Source: Todiramphus chloris collaris (taxonomy: Eukaryota; Chordata; Aves; Coraciiformes; Alcedinidae). From it: DNA of 64,000 nucleotides. Shown here in pieces: positions 30,667-43,927 of the stretch (position 1 is its first letter; the number at the start of each line of letters is the position of its first letter). The stretch covers positions 13,656,057-13,720,056 of the forward strand of contig JANVCC010000076.1 in NCBI GenBank assembly GCA_025345505.1, written 5' to 3'. A program made the translations under genes and the position numbers. The notes below the pieces were generated by a model. That model was not told the DNA's origin. It did not search any database and worked only from the letters and a program-made list of their open reading frames with translations.

Positions 30667-32689
30667 GTAAGCATTTTTAATATTTAAAATGCCTGCATTA
30701 CTCATTTTACTGTTTGTGATAACTAGTATTATTATATCTAGTGCTTTGTTTTAAATGCATTTTAGAAAATAGAAAAAAGTATCTTTATCCTTGCTACATG
30801 AATAAATGTATTGAGATGGTATTTGTTTTATTGGCTGAGTATTTTCAGTGCTTAAAAGCCTCCTATGATATTCCCATCAATGAGAGTGAAGGTTTCTCAG
30901 TACCTTCAGCAGAGCTGCATCCTTTTTCTACATACTTTATAAAAGTAAAGTATAGACATGAGAAAAATATCTTTCTGCATTATAGGCTGATACATTCCTT
31001 CAGCAAAGTGATGTTTCTTCTCTCACCTCCAAAGCAGTTAACACTTAATCGTTCTCAGCTTTAATTCTGCTAGACTAGTGGATCTGTGTTTGACACATTT
31101 TCATTCCTCAGAGTGCCTTGGTAATGTTTGAATTAATCCTTTCTTGAACACAGGTGATCAAACAGTATAGCTAGTGGTGTTCCTAAGGGGGAAAGTTCAG
31201 GAAACTCTCATTAAATTCTGTTAAGGTAATTTTTTTTAAATTGTGTCTAAATGTGAAGGGTCATGTTACTGACATTAAAGTCTATCACACTTCAGACATA
31301 GTCCCTGTCTCCTCCCAGCCTTTGATCAAAACACTTCCTCTCTCCAGGCAGGCAGTATTCTGAAGAATCATATATGTCACTAGACAGGTGCAAAGAAGCC
31401 TTATGCTCTAAAGGCCTCCTTAAAAGCAGAACAGTGAGGTTTCTTTTTTTATATTTTTAAACTAATTTTTAAGGTAAAGAAGTTAAGGTGCTGGTACTCA
31501 GAAAGCAAGCATAAAAGTCTTACAAAATTTGAAAAATTCCCTGTTAAACATTTGTTTTGCATTGCAAATGTTGTAAAAACAGTATTTTGAGTATCAAGGG
31601 AAACAAACATTTCAGAAAAATTCCCTACTGTATTTCATTATGTTAACTTTTTGCTATTTTAGCCATTACTTTTAAGTTTGTAACAGGAAACCCATAAGAT
31701 TTAAAACTTACCGAATCTTGTATTTGAAAACTGTTTAATTTGCTTCCTACAGATTTATGCAGTTTAGATGCAAATACTGTAAATATGTTGTGTAATATCA
31801 TATAAAATATATATAATAATTATTTTAAACCTGTTTTTCTCTGACAGAAAGAAAAGTTATCTATTACTTCATCATATGCCAGCTTCTTCACTGTATCTAC
31901 CTCCTTTTTTCTTTTCCTCGATGTGATAATGTTCTCCTCCAGTCTGATCAGTCAGTTAAGAAATTGATCTATTTTAAGAAAAAACATGCTGATAGATGGA
32001 GGTCAAAGTATACAGTGAATGTTCCTGTTCAAATGTCAAGTTCATAATATTGAAGAAAGTTTTATGATCCCTGTAGAAGTGTTTGTATTGGCATGCAGCA
32101 ACACATCTTTGATGACTATGAGTAATGCACAGTAATTAAAGTATAGGAATTGTAGCAACTTCTGATCATGTGCTCAATATTTCATTTAAGTCAGTATGTT
32201 GTATAAATTCCTTTGTATGACTGTTTGGAGCAAGTTAAAACACATGAAAAACATGAAATAGTTCTTTGTACAGGAAGGAGGAGGCAGGGGAAATAGTAAA
32301 TCCTTCCATGTGCTTTGGTGTTCCTAGCAAAAAGAGGACACAGCTGTGGCTGTAACTATTCCTGGCTAAAAGTTGCTTGCCTAACTGTTATTCATATCAG
32401 TGTTCCTTTTCTCCTTTAAGCAGTTCAATGGAAATTATCAAGATTGTTTAGGAAGGTAAGCATGGCAAGGACAGCTCTTTATAGAGGTAAAGGTGTGAGC
32501 AACAAGAAGCATTGGTTGAGCTGACAACTTGATCCTGGCAGCCCAGGATTTAGACTCGGATCCTGTTTGAGGAAAATGCTGGCTTATACTTCTGCAGTAG
32601 AAGTCCTATGGTAACTCTTTATTTGTATATAATATTGAAAGATCTGCCCAAACTGTTGGAATAACAGACATAATGTTTTCTGTGCCCAG
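30667..32689 (+). other. GRIA2: Intron 5
   Basis: A 2023-bp AT-rich intron with GTAAGC donor and TGTGCCCAG acceptor. No transposon, RNA gene or coding sequence is recognisable. The open frame at 30741-31064 begins just after exon 5 and shows no known domain. Confidence 0.9.
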
Positions 32690-32851
32690 GGATTTACCGA
32701 TGGAGATTTGTCAAAAATTCAATTTGGAGGAGCTAATGTCTCAGGATTTCAGATAGTTGATTATGATGATCCTCTGGTGTCAAAATTTATACAACGTTGG
32801 TCAACACTGGAGGAAAAAGAATATCCTGGTGCACACACTAGTACAATTAAG
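32690..32851 (+). CDS. GRIA2: GRIA2 exon 6 (amino-terminal domain)
   Basis: A 162-bp exon between TGTGCCCAG and GTATGT, phase 0 at both ends. It encodes residues 241-294, starting [20 protein letters not shown] and ending [12 protein letters not shown]. The sequon NVS at Asn256, a glycosylation site in mammalian GluA2, is kept. Changes from the mammalian sequence I recall are small: Ser for Leu in GDLSK, Pro for Ser in YDDPL, Gln for Glu in KFIQRW and Ser for Thr in HTSTIK. The frame stays open for about 45 further codons into intron 6, but the GluA2 sequence stops exactly at the GT. Confidence 0.97.
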
Positions 32852-33840
32852 GTATGTCTTGTATTTGTTTTAACTTCTGCAAATGTACAAGAAGTGATGG
32901 ATTGGAATAGAAAAACAAGAGACAGAGAAAACTTTTCAAAATCAGCTGTGCCAACACAGTTTTATATTTCTCTGGGGTACTTTTAACATTCTTTCTCATA
33001 GGACTGGTTAAGCAAAGAACCTGCACTTTGTTCAAGACAACATTATTTTTTCTTATGTGACTGTAAATCTGTGCCTGACAGCTTGTTAGGTAATTGCTTT
33101 GGATGTGATGATATATTAAGTATCTACTTACTTTTTTTGGTTTTTCTCTTTCTCCATGTTTTGAAATGTTTTAAGGGCAAATATCTAGTTGTATGTAGGC
33201 TTTCAGGGATCACAGGTCTAGCACTTTCTGATAAAACATAATCTCCCAAGGTAATGGAAGGAGTGTTGCTTTAAAACAGATGACTAAATCCTACAAAGAC
33301 TTTTAAAATTAAATGGTTTAAATGGTATGCTTAAGGTACAGAATCATGGTCTGATTTCAGGACTGAGTGACAAAAGATGTCCCTACCTCAGTTTTCACTC
33401 TGGATAAAGCTAGGATACTAGTACCTTCTTACCTTCTGTGACCATTGTGAGGATTAATCATTGATTACAAGATATTAAAAGAATAATGCAATTTTAATGC
33501 TAAATTTTTCTTTGAAGCAATACAATCAGCGGTTTTATTAAAGATGAGTATACTTTAACTCTAAAATGTATTAAGAAAAAAGTTCTAGGTATAACTTCTT
33601 TGGTACTGTTGTTTGATTATGAAGTATATTCTTGATTTATAATGAGATGGATAAGAAGTTTCATCAAGGAATGGAAGAAATATTTTTTTAATTCCTGGAA
33701 CATAAATCCTTTAAAGTACACAACCTTAATTTAACTTAAAAAATAAAGTTTGTAGGTTCTTTTTTTTTTCTAGGTCCAAATTTAGGAATGACTTAGTCAA
33801 AACTATGATTTTTCTGTGGTTATTTTTGTATTTTAAAATC

Positions 33841-33988
33841 TTTATGACAGAATAAGTGAATTTTTCATTTGATGTTTGACAAACTGGAGTCTGTATTGTG
33901 CCTTTGGATAAGTTTGTATTATGTATATGATGTACATGTAATATGTATTGCTTTCGTTTAGGAAAAGGGGAAGGGATGTGGCTCTGGG
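33841..33988 (+). repeat. Duplicated segment, copy 1
   Basis: 148 bp that recur almost unchanged at 35787-35924, in the same orientation 1.95 kb downstream. Both run from TTTATGACAGAATAAGTGAA to GGGATGTGGCTCTGGG. The only visible differences are about 10 bases near 33906-33918 absent from copy 2 and one or two substitutions. It does not match a known transposon. Confidence 0.92.
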
Positions 33989-35786
33989 TGATTAATAGAG
34001 TTCTTTTGTCTCTCTGATTCTTGAGTGTCCAAATATACCTACCTACCTATTAATGTTGCAGTCGCAGTCTGTAAATAATCACAGTGAAATACTTGAATAC
34101 CAAGTAAGGAAGTCTAACTGAAACCAAGATGCAGTTTTTCCTCATTGAAGGAAAAATAAATTGGTGGGACACAGTGCTAAGGATTCGGGTACCTCTGGTA
34201 TTGCTGACAGGATGGGGGAAAAATGTATGTGTGTTATAGAAGTGGTTGTAATGCTTTATTATAGCAGTTATTATAGCATTAAAATCTGTAAGTTTATCAC
34301 TGATACTCCCTTTATTTCTTCCATGATCAGTTCCTTCAAATCTACCAGAAATTAAAAGGATTGAAGGAATATTTTAGAGTTTTGAGATTTATTTTGTTAT
34401 GGATAGGAAAAATAAATGAATTGAAACATCTATTTTCATTAATTTCATTAACTTAAAAGATGTTTTAAATTCAATTTAAAAGGCTGATCTTTCTTCCTTT
34501 ATGTATTGTCTGCTCAAGGAATTTACAGGATAATTTATAAATGCTAGGAGTATTGATGGGGGGAGGGAAATGTGGATATATATTGCAGTGTTTGGAGAGA
34601 TTGATTGTATCAGTTACTGTATTTCTTTCTGTAGCTTTGTATCTTTTGCCCTTTATACACATATTACTTGTCATTTTTGCCTGCCTTGCATGTAACTACA
34701 GAGGTACATCACATTTCATTCTCATCCTTGAGGGAGCATCATAGAAATCATAGAAACAGGGAAAGAAGGGTGTCTGAGCAGTCAGTTACTGTCCATTCTC
34801 CCTGCCTGAACGCAGAATCAGGCTGTGCAATTCTTGTGGATGGTGATTTCACAACTTCCTGAAGTGTTGTTTCAGAGCTTAAATATTCTTTTGTTTCTTT
34901 GTTGTTTTCTTTTTTAACCTAAATTGTCCTTTATATCACCTAATCCATTACTTCTTTATCTAATCCTAATGGACACAAGAAAGGTCTCCCTTTTAGCTTT
35001 CCTTCTATATTTGAAGCTGGTTGTCGTATTTGTCCTTGCTAAACTAAATAATCCCTTTTCCTTTGAATTTTCTACTTTTAAGATCCTGTTCATCGTTTTA
35101 CTCTGGAACCTTTCTATTTGGTACCCATCTTCTTTGAAGTGCCAGCCTATGTACTGCTCCACAACTGAGTGCAATGATGTAGAAATTAAAATAATGGTTT
35201 CACATATCTCAGAGACAGTCCTCCTTTCAGGGCTTTCTTTTGTTTTACCTTTATTTTTGATTTTTTAATTTTTCTGTATTTCATTGTTTCCTCACCATCA
35301 TGGCACTGTTGAAATATATTTGTCATGAGATAACGCACTAACATCCAGATCTTTTTCTTTGCTGTTCTGTACTGCTGCTGATTTAGACAGCCTCTTACCC
35401 TATCTGTGCACTTGATCAGTTCTTTAAAGTACAGGATTTTTCATCTGTTATTCTGGAATTGCCTTCCCTAGCTGCCCTTCCTGAATGAGCCATTCCTTCT
35501 TACATTAATATTCTAGCCAAGTTTGTTATCCTTTGCTTCTTGGAGTAGTGTATAAACTTTTAAGTTACTGAGCAGGTTAACTCTCTAGTCTTCCATTTGT
35601 CACTTCTGTGATCTTACAAACCTTTTGGTTTTGAGGCAGTTGTCCAGATGAGCTTTTGCCGTTAGTTTCCGTGGAATTTAGGAAGCTGTCTCTGCAAATT
35701 CTGTATGAAACAGATAGGAAGACTGTAAGAGTCCTGTATTATCAATACAGAAATAAGAGGAGGTTACATGCCCCTAGCAGGTAATA

Positions 35787-35924
35787 TTTATGACAGAATA
35801 AGTGAATTTTTCATTTGATGTTTGACAAACTGGAGTCTGTATTGTGCCTTTAGATTATGTATATGATGTACATGTAATATGTATTGCTTTCGTTTAGGAA
35901 AAGGGGAAGGGATGTGGCTCTGGG
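35787..35924 (+). repeat. Duplicated segment, copy 2
   Basis: 138-bp direct copy of 33841-33988, lacking about 10 bases (CTTTAGATTATG here against CTTTGGATAAGTTTGTATTATG in copy 1). Near identity elsewhere points to a recent duplication, or to an assembly error. Confidence 0.92.
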
Positions 35925-37097
35925 CTCTAGGATTGCAAATGTTACCTCATTGCAGGCAATAGCTGTTGTGTCATCTTCTGTAATCCCAAAGGAACTGTAC
36001 ATTCGTTTTACATTATTAAATGCTAGTCAATGGAATACGTGACAAGACGTATCACAGTATCCAAGTACAGTCCTGAAAACAGAGAAAGGCCCCTCTTTCT
36101 AAGAAAAAGTGCATTTCAAAAGGATGTGCTCTTCAAGAAAGGAAAAAAAAATGTTGAATACCTGTTTCACAAATGCCCAGAATATGACCTGGATCAAATT
36201 GCTTTCAAGATATAGCTTCACAATTTATAAAGTAGTAATTGTAAGAAATTGCAGTCTTAGGATGTAGGTGAGAAGAGACACTGATCTTATTTGTAGCTGC
36301 ACTGATAAAACCCAAAAGATTTAAAGATTAAGGAGGACATTTAAAAATAGTGCTTTGCTGGTTTTTTGCAAACATCTTATTTTTCAAAAGTAAAGTGGAT
36401 ATACTGTTTACCTCAGATTAAATTTAAAGGATATCTGTTTTAACTGAGGGTGTTACCAGTCTCTACATGCAATTCTAGAAGATCTAATAATGTGTAGACT
36501 GAGCATCCTGGAGAATTTGCTCGTTGAGTAGCAAAACAAAAGCCACAGTTAATTTTATAAAGGCCTGACAATAAGCTGAAGTCTCCCTTTGATCCACTAT
36601 TGTGTATTTACAAATATACTGGGGTTTCTGATCCTTAGTGTTCTGTCAGACTGTTGTAACTAAAGCAAACGTTGCTGTTGAGGAAGGACACTGAAGGACA
36701 ACACCAATATGACTGAGTATGCCTGAATTCAAGTAGATTATAATTATTTATAAATAATAATTTTAAAATATTAGTTAATTTCAGTATTTATATTATTTAA
36801 TCAAGAATGAACTGGAGTACTTTGGGGTTTTTTTAAGTGCCTTTGTGTGGTTTTTCTGCCTACATTTTTCTAGTCCTTGTGTTCTGGTTTCCTGTGCATA
36901 AAAAATGTACATCTAGCAGCTGGCGTTCTAGCTACTTGGTTTCACTGGGCTTTTGAATCCCAGTATACAATCTTCTCTACTTGCAATAATATATATGAAA
37001 AATATGGGTGTAAGGTATTTCACTGCTAAACTTCATGCTTCTTTTTAACAGCTTGAGGCACTTCTGCATAAGTAATCACTCATTTGAGCATAGTTGC

Positions 37098-37173
37098 TTT
37101 GTTGTGTTTGTTTCTGGGCTGGTTTTTTTCTTTGTTTGTTTGGGGTTTTTTGTTGTTGTTTTGTTTGTTTTTT
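37098..37173. repeat. TG-rich low-complexity stretch
   Basis: Runs of TTTG and TTG words (CTTTGTTTGTTTGGGG and TTGTTGTTGTTTTGTTTG). Low-complexity sequence with no further structure. Confidence 0.8.
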
Positions 37174-38238
37174 AAGAAAGCTCAATTAAAGATTTGAAAC
37201 ACTTAGTGAAAGTGGAGCATAGTTTGAAGTAGTATCTATAGATTTGTCTCAGACATACGAGGGGATTATTGACCCAGATCATTCAATCCTGCAAGTAAAA
37301 GTAGCTCAACTGTGCTAAAGCAAAAGTATTTTCCAGGCTTCAGAGTACTGCAGAGCCAAGTCCTGATGTCCGTATGCATCTCTGTTTCTTTGACTGTGAA
37401 TCCACTTATTCTTAGCAATTACAAGTGTTGCAGGATTTTCAGCCATCGAAGTGCAGTGGATTCCTCCTGCCTTTTTTTTTTCCCAGAGACTTTCTAACTT
37501 GAATGAAAGGAAAGCTGCTATTCCTTCATGCTCCAAGTGTTCAGGAAGATCAGGCATACCTCTGGCTTCATAAACATCAATGTTAATTAGAACAGGAGAG
37601 CTTGATGGAGAAATGGGGATAAGAGGAAAAGGGGAAGTGATACACAAAGCTGGAAGTAGGAGGAGGAGAAATGTGTCAGTCAAAAAAAGGAGTTGGCAAA
37701 GTGGATATATAAAAGCCTGTTGGGATGTAAGCACAGAAGGGTGGTGGCAGCTCGGAGCTGAGAGGCGTCCGTGGCCAAATATTTCTTGAGTTGGAGGAAT
37801 AAGGGAGGAGTAGAAGCACCGAGGACTGCCTATGTGAACAAGAGAGGAGACGTTCAGGCTTATTGCTGGGGAAAGGCTGATATTGAGGACCAGTCAGTGT
37901 AGGTAGCTGCCTATATTAGCCAGTGTGGGGTGGCAGAAAAGCATACGTGAAGTGGTTATTATTTTCTGACATTAACTATTTCTTAGTAAAATCAGCAACC
38001 TGTTAAGATTGGTGTATTTAATTCTGTTAGTATTTTACTTGGAATTAGATTGGAGCAAATGGGAGAAAGCATTTCATCTTGAGACAATAGTCAAATACTT
38101 GTGCTGGCTGGGCTGAGAAGTGGTAATGAAAATAGGGAGGTGTTGTGGTTTAGGTTTTTCTTGGTTTTGTTTTCTGTTTTAAATTTAAGACTTGAATTGT
38201 TACTGTTAGTTTTAAATGGCAGGTTTTTGAAACTTTTA

Positions 38239-38383
38239 GAATCATAGAATGGCTAGGGCTGGAAGGGACCTCCAAACATCATCTAGTCCACCCCCCTGCA
38301 GTGAGCAGGAATACCCTTAACTAGACCAGGCTGCTCAGAGCCTTGTCCAACCTCACCTTGAATGTCTCCAAGGATGGGGCCTG
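38239..38383 (-). mobile_element. CR1 LINE 3' fragment, antisense
   Basis: Reverse complement of a CR1 3' end: GAATCATAGAATGGCTAGGG, CTGGAAGGGACCTCCAAACA, ATCTAGTCCACCCCCCTGCA, then TAGACCAGGCTGCTCAGAGC and CTCCAAGGATGGGG. Its text differs from the 26627-28010 copy, so it is from another CR1 subfamily. Confidence 0.92.
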
Positions 38384-40128
38384 CAGTATGTATGATGTAT
38401 CATACTGCACTATGTATGATAAGAAATTTCAGATCCTGTTGATTTGTGTTTTGTTTTTTTTTTTTTTTCTTAATCCCTCCTATAGATTGTTACAGGGAAT
38501 GGTGATGATTCAGAATATATTAAAACCAAATTAAAAGATCATTTAGTGTGGCTTTATTTACTAGGCTACTCAAAAATTCCAATCTAATGAATCCTCATAT
38601 GAAATTCCAGTTTAGAATAATTTCTGTTGCAGAAATTTTCTTCAGCTTCTAGGGTAAATAATTTATTTCCATTAATCTATACAGGATTTTCTGTTAACTG
38701 TGACTATAAATGATATAGCAGAAAAGTCTAATGGCATTTTCAGGTTCCTATCATTCATATAGTATCAGTCATCTTTGTAAAAGCGAATCATCTAATCTCT
38801 CTTCTACCGTTTTCATTAGTTGCACCAACCATGAATTATTCTACTAGAAAATGATCTAGAATATGCTTTTATGATTATGTCAATAGCTTTCTCTTGATTA
38901 AAAGCTCAACTCAAGGATATTTACCATATTTAATAATGTTTGGCTGGCCATTTTTATAATAAAAAGATCAGTGACTGAAGACTGTATTTCAGTAAATATT
39001 TTAGTAAAAGAGCATTTTATATTTTAAAATCTGTATCTGTAAGTCACATATGTTTGCTGCTATATGACTAGCCTTAGTTTTTGAAGAGTAAGTAAGTTTT
39101 TTGATAGAACATAGGATTTTAAAGAGGCTCAAGTATATTTTTAGGGCAATGCAGTAGAAAAAAGGAAAACTGAAAAAGCTCTCCAAAACAGCAAACATCT
39201 AGTCATCCTGTCCCCTCCCAAAACCCATCCCACCCCCACTTTAACACTTTAAACATTCACACTACCTCTTTCAAATCTGTTTATTACAGCATGATTTTTT
39301 CAGAAGAGTCTTTTGCCTTCCTATTTTTACATTTTGTTCTCATCCTCTGCTTGAATTTTTTTTACTTGGTCTATTTTCACTGTTCTAACAATAGGCTTGT
39401 TTTTGCTGCTGGATCTGTCTGATTTTTAACATTGTGATGAGTGACAAACTTTTCTCTACTTTAGCCTTGAAGAAAAACATTTTATGCATTCATATGGTGA
39501 CGATTTAAAAATGCATATGTTCTTTGTGGTTTACAGTAAGCTAAAGATGATTTTATCATTAGTGGCATTGCTGTTTTGCAAGTGCATTCTGTTTAAAGTT
39601 GGAAGTAAGATTACACAAATACTTGTAAAATATTATCTATTTTGTCAGTTTGTATATTTTCCATAGGCAGTGGCATGGAGTAGAAGGTGACAACATCTTT
39701 TTTTAATAAATAAAATGCTGTAGGTTCAAATCCAAATAATAGGTTTTATTATTTCTTTCAAGCCCTGTGGATTCAAATCCAAGTAATTGTTTTTAATTTT
39801 TTGTCGAGCTCTTTGTGGTTTTTGGTAATACAAAGCTCAACAGGAGTAAGCTTAGGTTTGAGAATCAGTAGGGTTTAAAAAGCTTCTAGAAAAATCAAAA
39901 AGAAAGGGCAAGAACTAGTAGACCTTTGAAGATATTTAAGTGGTGTGGGTTTAGATAGTAAACTCCTCAGACAATGAATAATTTAAGAACCTCCATGATT
40001 GAAGTTGAAGTTGTTACAGAAAGGTAGTGAGCACACAATTTACATTTGTACAAATACATAAATTATTAATAGTATGAAGCCATTTCTGCCTTTACTATAA
40101 GGACAGATTAGGTGTTTTCCTGATGTGG

Positions 40129-40148
40129 TTTTTTTTTTTTTTTTTTTT
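40129..40148. repeat. T(20) run
   Basis: A homopolymer of 20 T residues in intron 6. Confidence 0.9.
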
Positions 40149-41171
40149 AATTATTTAGGATTTTTCAGAGGCAGAAGACAAGGCATAAGGTATAGATATA
40201 GTGAGAAAATCTGCATTAAAAGCTACTGTATTCCTTTCAAGATCTTGTTTTAATACCTGGTAGTTCTGTCTCATTTAGAAGTGTTTAAAGGAAGGGTGTT
40301 TTTGTATTGCATCATAGCATGACAGATTTCAATGGAAGGGCTACAGCTGTGAAAGGCTTTGTTTGGTTGGTTTGTTTTGTGTTGTTTTATTTACATAAAA
40401 AGTGTCATGTTAATGGCACTATCTAGGAGAACACCTTGCCAAACTTAGCATCATGTACTTTAAATTGCTTATATATGATTATTGGAGCAACAGCAAAACT
40501 AAAAGCCTTGTCATACACTGTGGTATCATTACTGACTGCTCTCTGAGTGAGCAATATTGAATCATCTCACCAGCTGCATGCTTTAGAGCTATTTGCTGTG
40601 ATCAGCAAAAGCTGAGACAAAACAACATGGAGGACCCTGAGTGAATGGCAGGACACATCTGCACATCTTTCTGTGGACACAGATGACTTAGTTGAGACAA
40701 AAGTTAAAGGGTTTCTAAGATTGTCTGACGTGTTGGACGTCTTTCTCTAGTGCATTTTCAGAAAATAGAGGGCATAGTGTTGAGAGGGCTAATTTGATCT
40801 TCTGTGTCATGGAAGGGGTAAATTCACACACAACTTGTCTATTAACTGAATGAATGTAAGATGTACATCCTGACTTTCTGTTCTTTTGAAAGGAGAAACA
40901 GCTGGAATTTTGGTAGATTCAAATGCCAGTGCCATTAAAAAGTTCTGCACTGTTCTATTTTCTCCTCGAAGATAGAAGGTTCACTTTGTCCCTAAGACTT
41001 TTGCTCAGATCCATATTTTTATTTTTCTTCTCATATATATTTCTGATATTTTGAAGAAACATCTGTTTTACCATAGCATTAGCTCTTCTCTTTCGACATT
41101 GCCTTAAATGTAATGGAAGATGAAAGTACTTCAAAACCTCTGTCCTCAGTGTAAAATGAAACACATAAAAT

Positions 41172-41178
<7 letters not shown>

Positions 41179-41202
<24 letters not shown>
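41179..41202. repeat. A(24) run
   Basis: A homopolymer of 24 A residues preceded by ACATAAAATAAAATTT and followed by a C-rich stretch (CCTGCCCTCTTTCCACCCCC). It could be the tail of an unrecognised retrocopy ending here. I see no gene in the preceding 300 bp, and no target duplication was established. Confidence 0.85.
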
Positions 41203-41699
41203 GCAAGCAGGTACCTGCCCTCTTTCCACCCCCCTCCCATCTAAATTAATATCAGTGATTACTCTGGTGAAAAGAATATTCTTCTTTATTGCAGGTAGTC
41301 TTTGGGGAGGAATTACAGTCCAGGAATCTCCTTCCTATTAGAGTAGTAGGTGAAATAGAAAGGCCAAGCACCTTGGAGTTCCTAAATCGTGTGATCTTTG
41401 CTATATTCAGTTTTAAAAGGAGAGAAAGGTGGTCACTTTCCCCTATAAATATCCTACAGTGAGAGTGCTCATAGAATTCCAGTGCCCCAGTTTTGTCGGT
41501 GTCTGCTGGGTGTGCTATAAGCATGTATTTCAAACAAGACTTAGACTTCCAGGAATGTAGGCTTAGGCAGCTCCTTAGCGACTGGGCTATAAACCTTTCT
41601 AAAGCAAACAAGAAAATGCCTAATGTTTTGCCAATTGATGGGATCAATAGAAGGGACACAGACACCAATAAAAAGAACAGGCTTATTTTACTTTTTATC

Positions 41700-42340
41700 T
41701 CCAAATGATACAAAAGTAAAATAAGGCGCTTAATCACAAAAAGATGAGCTTACTATACACTATTGTAAGTAGTGGGGACAATAAGCAAGGTCATGCAACT
41801 AATCATTACTACACAAAGAAAGCTATAGTGATTAAGAAAGATATATCACCAATTGCCCTATTAATACATTACCATAACCCAGACTCACAGTCTCCGGGAG
41901 CCCCAGTTGCAGTGAGGATCTGGAGAACCCGTCCTGGCAACTGGGAGGTCCTATGCTGTGTGTCCACTCGTAGGTGAGGTCCTTTGTGCGGAAACATCTG
42001 GTGTCATCTTCCCTGTGGGTGTTGCACAAAGCCTGGCCAGGGCCTGGGGTGAGACCCAAGGGAGTTTTCCTATCTTTTTTTGTCTTTAACCACGTATTTC
42101 CCAACAAGGTCTGATCTTTGGATGTCTGCTTTCGCTATTTGTTTTAGCTCTAACCACAAGGTATGATCTTTCAACAGGCTGGATGTCTTGTTTTACAATC
42201 TATTTTCGCTCTAACTGTATATCTCTTGATAAGCACTAATTGTTGTAGTATAAGCATTATAACAAAGTCCTAATATAAATAGTTTTTGGGTGGTTAATTA
42301 AGCCAAATAAAATTTGGTTATTGATTACAAAATACAACAT
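41700..42340 (-). mobile_element. Possible LTR-derived block
   Basis: A block with a GC-richer core (about 41880-42060) inside AT-rich intron, plus an internal tandem unit (42083-42217), a layout seen in retroviral LTRs. On the reverse strand it has GGGTCTCACCCCAGGCCCTG and GACTGTGAGTCTGGGTTATG, which remind me of LTR downstream parts. Borders, target duplications and family were not established. It could equally be another old repeat or unique sequence. If it is an LTR it is a solo fossil. Confidence 0.25.
42083..42217. repeat. Imperfect tandem units
   Basis: Two units of about 50-60 bp in a row. The first (42106-42157) is AAGGTCTGATCTTT, GGATGTCTGCTTTCGCT, AGCTCTAACCAC. The second (42158 to about 42217) is AAGGTATGATCTTT, GGATGTCTTG, ATTTTCGCTCTAAC. 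The text just before (GTCTTTAACCAC at 42081-42092) looks like the end of a third, worn unit. Confidence 0.7.
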
Positions 42341-43927
42341 TATGGGGTTCATCTAGAGGCCAACCTTTGGCCTGGCTCTGTTATCCAGGCATTAGCATAT
42401 GGCCTAAAGAGCATAAACACATCACAAAATCAGCAGGTTTTCTGGATAGCAGTTTTGGATGTGAACTCTTCAATTTTTTTTAAGGTGACAGATTGCTTAA
42501 GGCATTTTTTTTGCGTCTGATGTTCTACCTAAAACATGATGTTTCAGAACAAAACCACCTATTATTTGTTTAGCTGTTCTGTGCATACAGAATGCTAGAA
42601 TTTCATATAAATAAAGGCTATCATCAAAATGGAAGTTGGTCTGACTCTACAACCTCTGGAAACAAAATTTAATAAAGATAGTATATTTGTTAAGATAAAT
42701 AGGGCTTGATCTCAAACCCCATCTTTACTGAGATAAATTAAAATAAAAATTAGATATGATAATTTTACATTTTATGAGTTTCTCTTTTCCTTTTAGTTGT
42801 GACCAAGATTGCTATAAGAAAAAAATACAAATAATAATTGATATTTCCAAATATCTTGCTTACATATATATACGACTATTTTCATGTGGAGTCAAGTCTG
42901 CTGTAAAGGCCGCCTGTTTTTGCAAGAGCTCTGATCTAATGCTCCATTCAAAGAGGCAGAGGCAAGCATTCAGTCTTCTGATTCACTAGTTCACCCCTTA
43001 CCTTAGCACAGTTTTATTTATTATACACACACAGATATCCTATGAGCAGGTGATCTGTCTGTAAATTTTTCTTCGTGCTAGTACTTTGTTTTATTTTGTA
43101 AACTCTGCATCTATTGATTAAGCTATGGATAGTTTTCATGAGCTCCATGAAGGTTATTAGGAGCTGAAACTGTATGCAGAGTAAAGCAGTAAGAAATGAT
43201 GCATGGACTGTTTGCTTTCATGGCATGTCCAACAACATGAAGGTGTAGGATGCTTGTAAAATATTTTGAGATCTTTAGATTAAAACTGACTTAACCTAAA
43301 TTAAAGCATCCAGATGTTATATATGGGATGACATGTATACACATACTGATATATATTGATAGACAAAGCCCTACCCAAACTGAATATATGACTGAATTGG
43401 GAATATTCACGCCAGTAATTATATACTGTAGGGATAATATCCTTGAGATAATTAAACATATCCCAATGATCAAGTGAAGCATAGAATAACTGAATTAGCA
43501 CCATAAATTCTCAATTTCAGACTCATATTTTCTCTGCTACCCAAGTATGTATCAGTGGTTGATGACAGTGCTCTGTCCAAAGTTTCTCAAAACACTGCAC
43601 TACTGTATAGTACTTCTGTATTGCTGCTCAGTCCTAAAATAATACAACAGGGTCATTTCTCCTTTCTGTTTTGTTCGTCTCTTCTCCAAATCCATGTCTA
43701 CTACTTAACCACTGGTGCTTCAGTAGTAGAAATTAGTAGTGGCTTCATCCAGTCTTTCACATTGTTATTCTGCTGTTCTGATTCCTGTAACAATTTGCAT
43801 ACAAGTGACTGGGAAATCTTTCTTAAGAAGATTCACATTAATCACCCAGTAAGCTTATATATCTGAAAAAAACCCACAAGAATTCCACCTTCCATTTCTT
43901 CCTATCCGAGGTCTAACAGTTGCATAC

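Noticed and set aside
37315-37734. 139-codon open frame on the - strand in intron 6
   Set aside because: No known motif; it starts with the hydrophobic bias of T/C-rich intron text, and overlapping + strand frames show the same chance openness.
40955-41164. 69-codon basic open frame on the - strand just before the A(24) run
   Set aside because: Its orientation is opposite to the poly-A tract, so it cannot be the body of a retrocopy with that tail, and it matches nothing I know.
41252-41737. 161-codon open frame on the - strand in intron 6
   Set aside because: No recognisable domain or codon pattern. It lies in AT-rich intron next to a low-complexity tract, so length alone is not enough.
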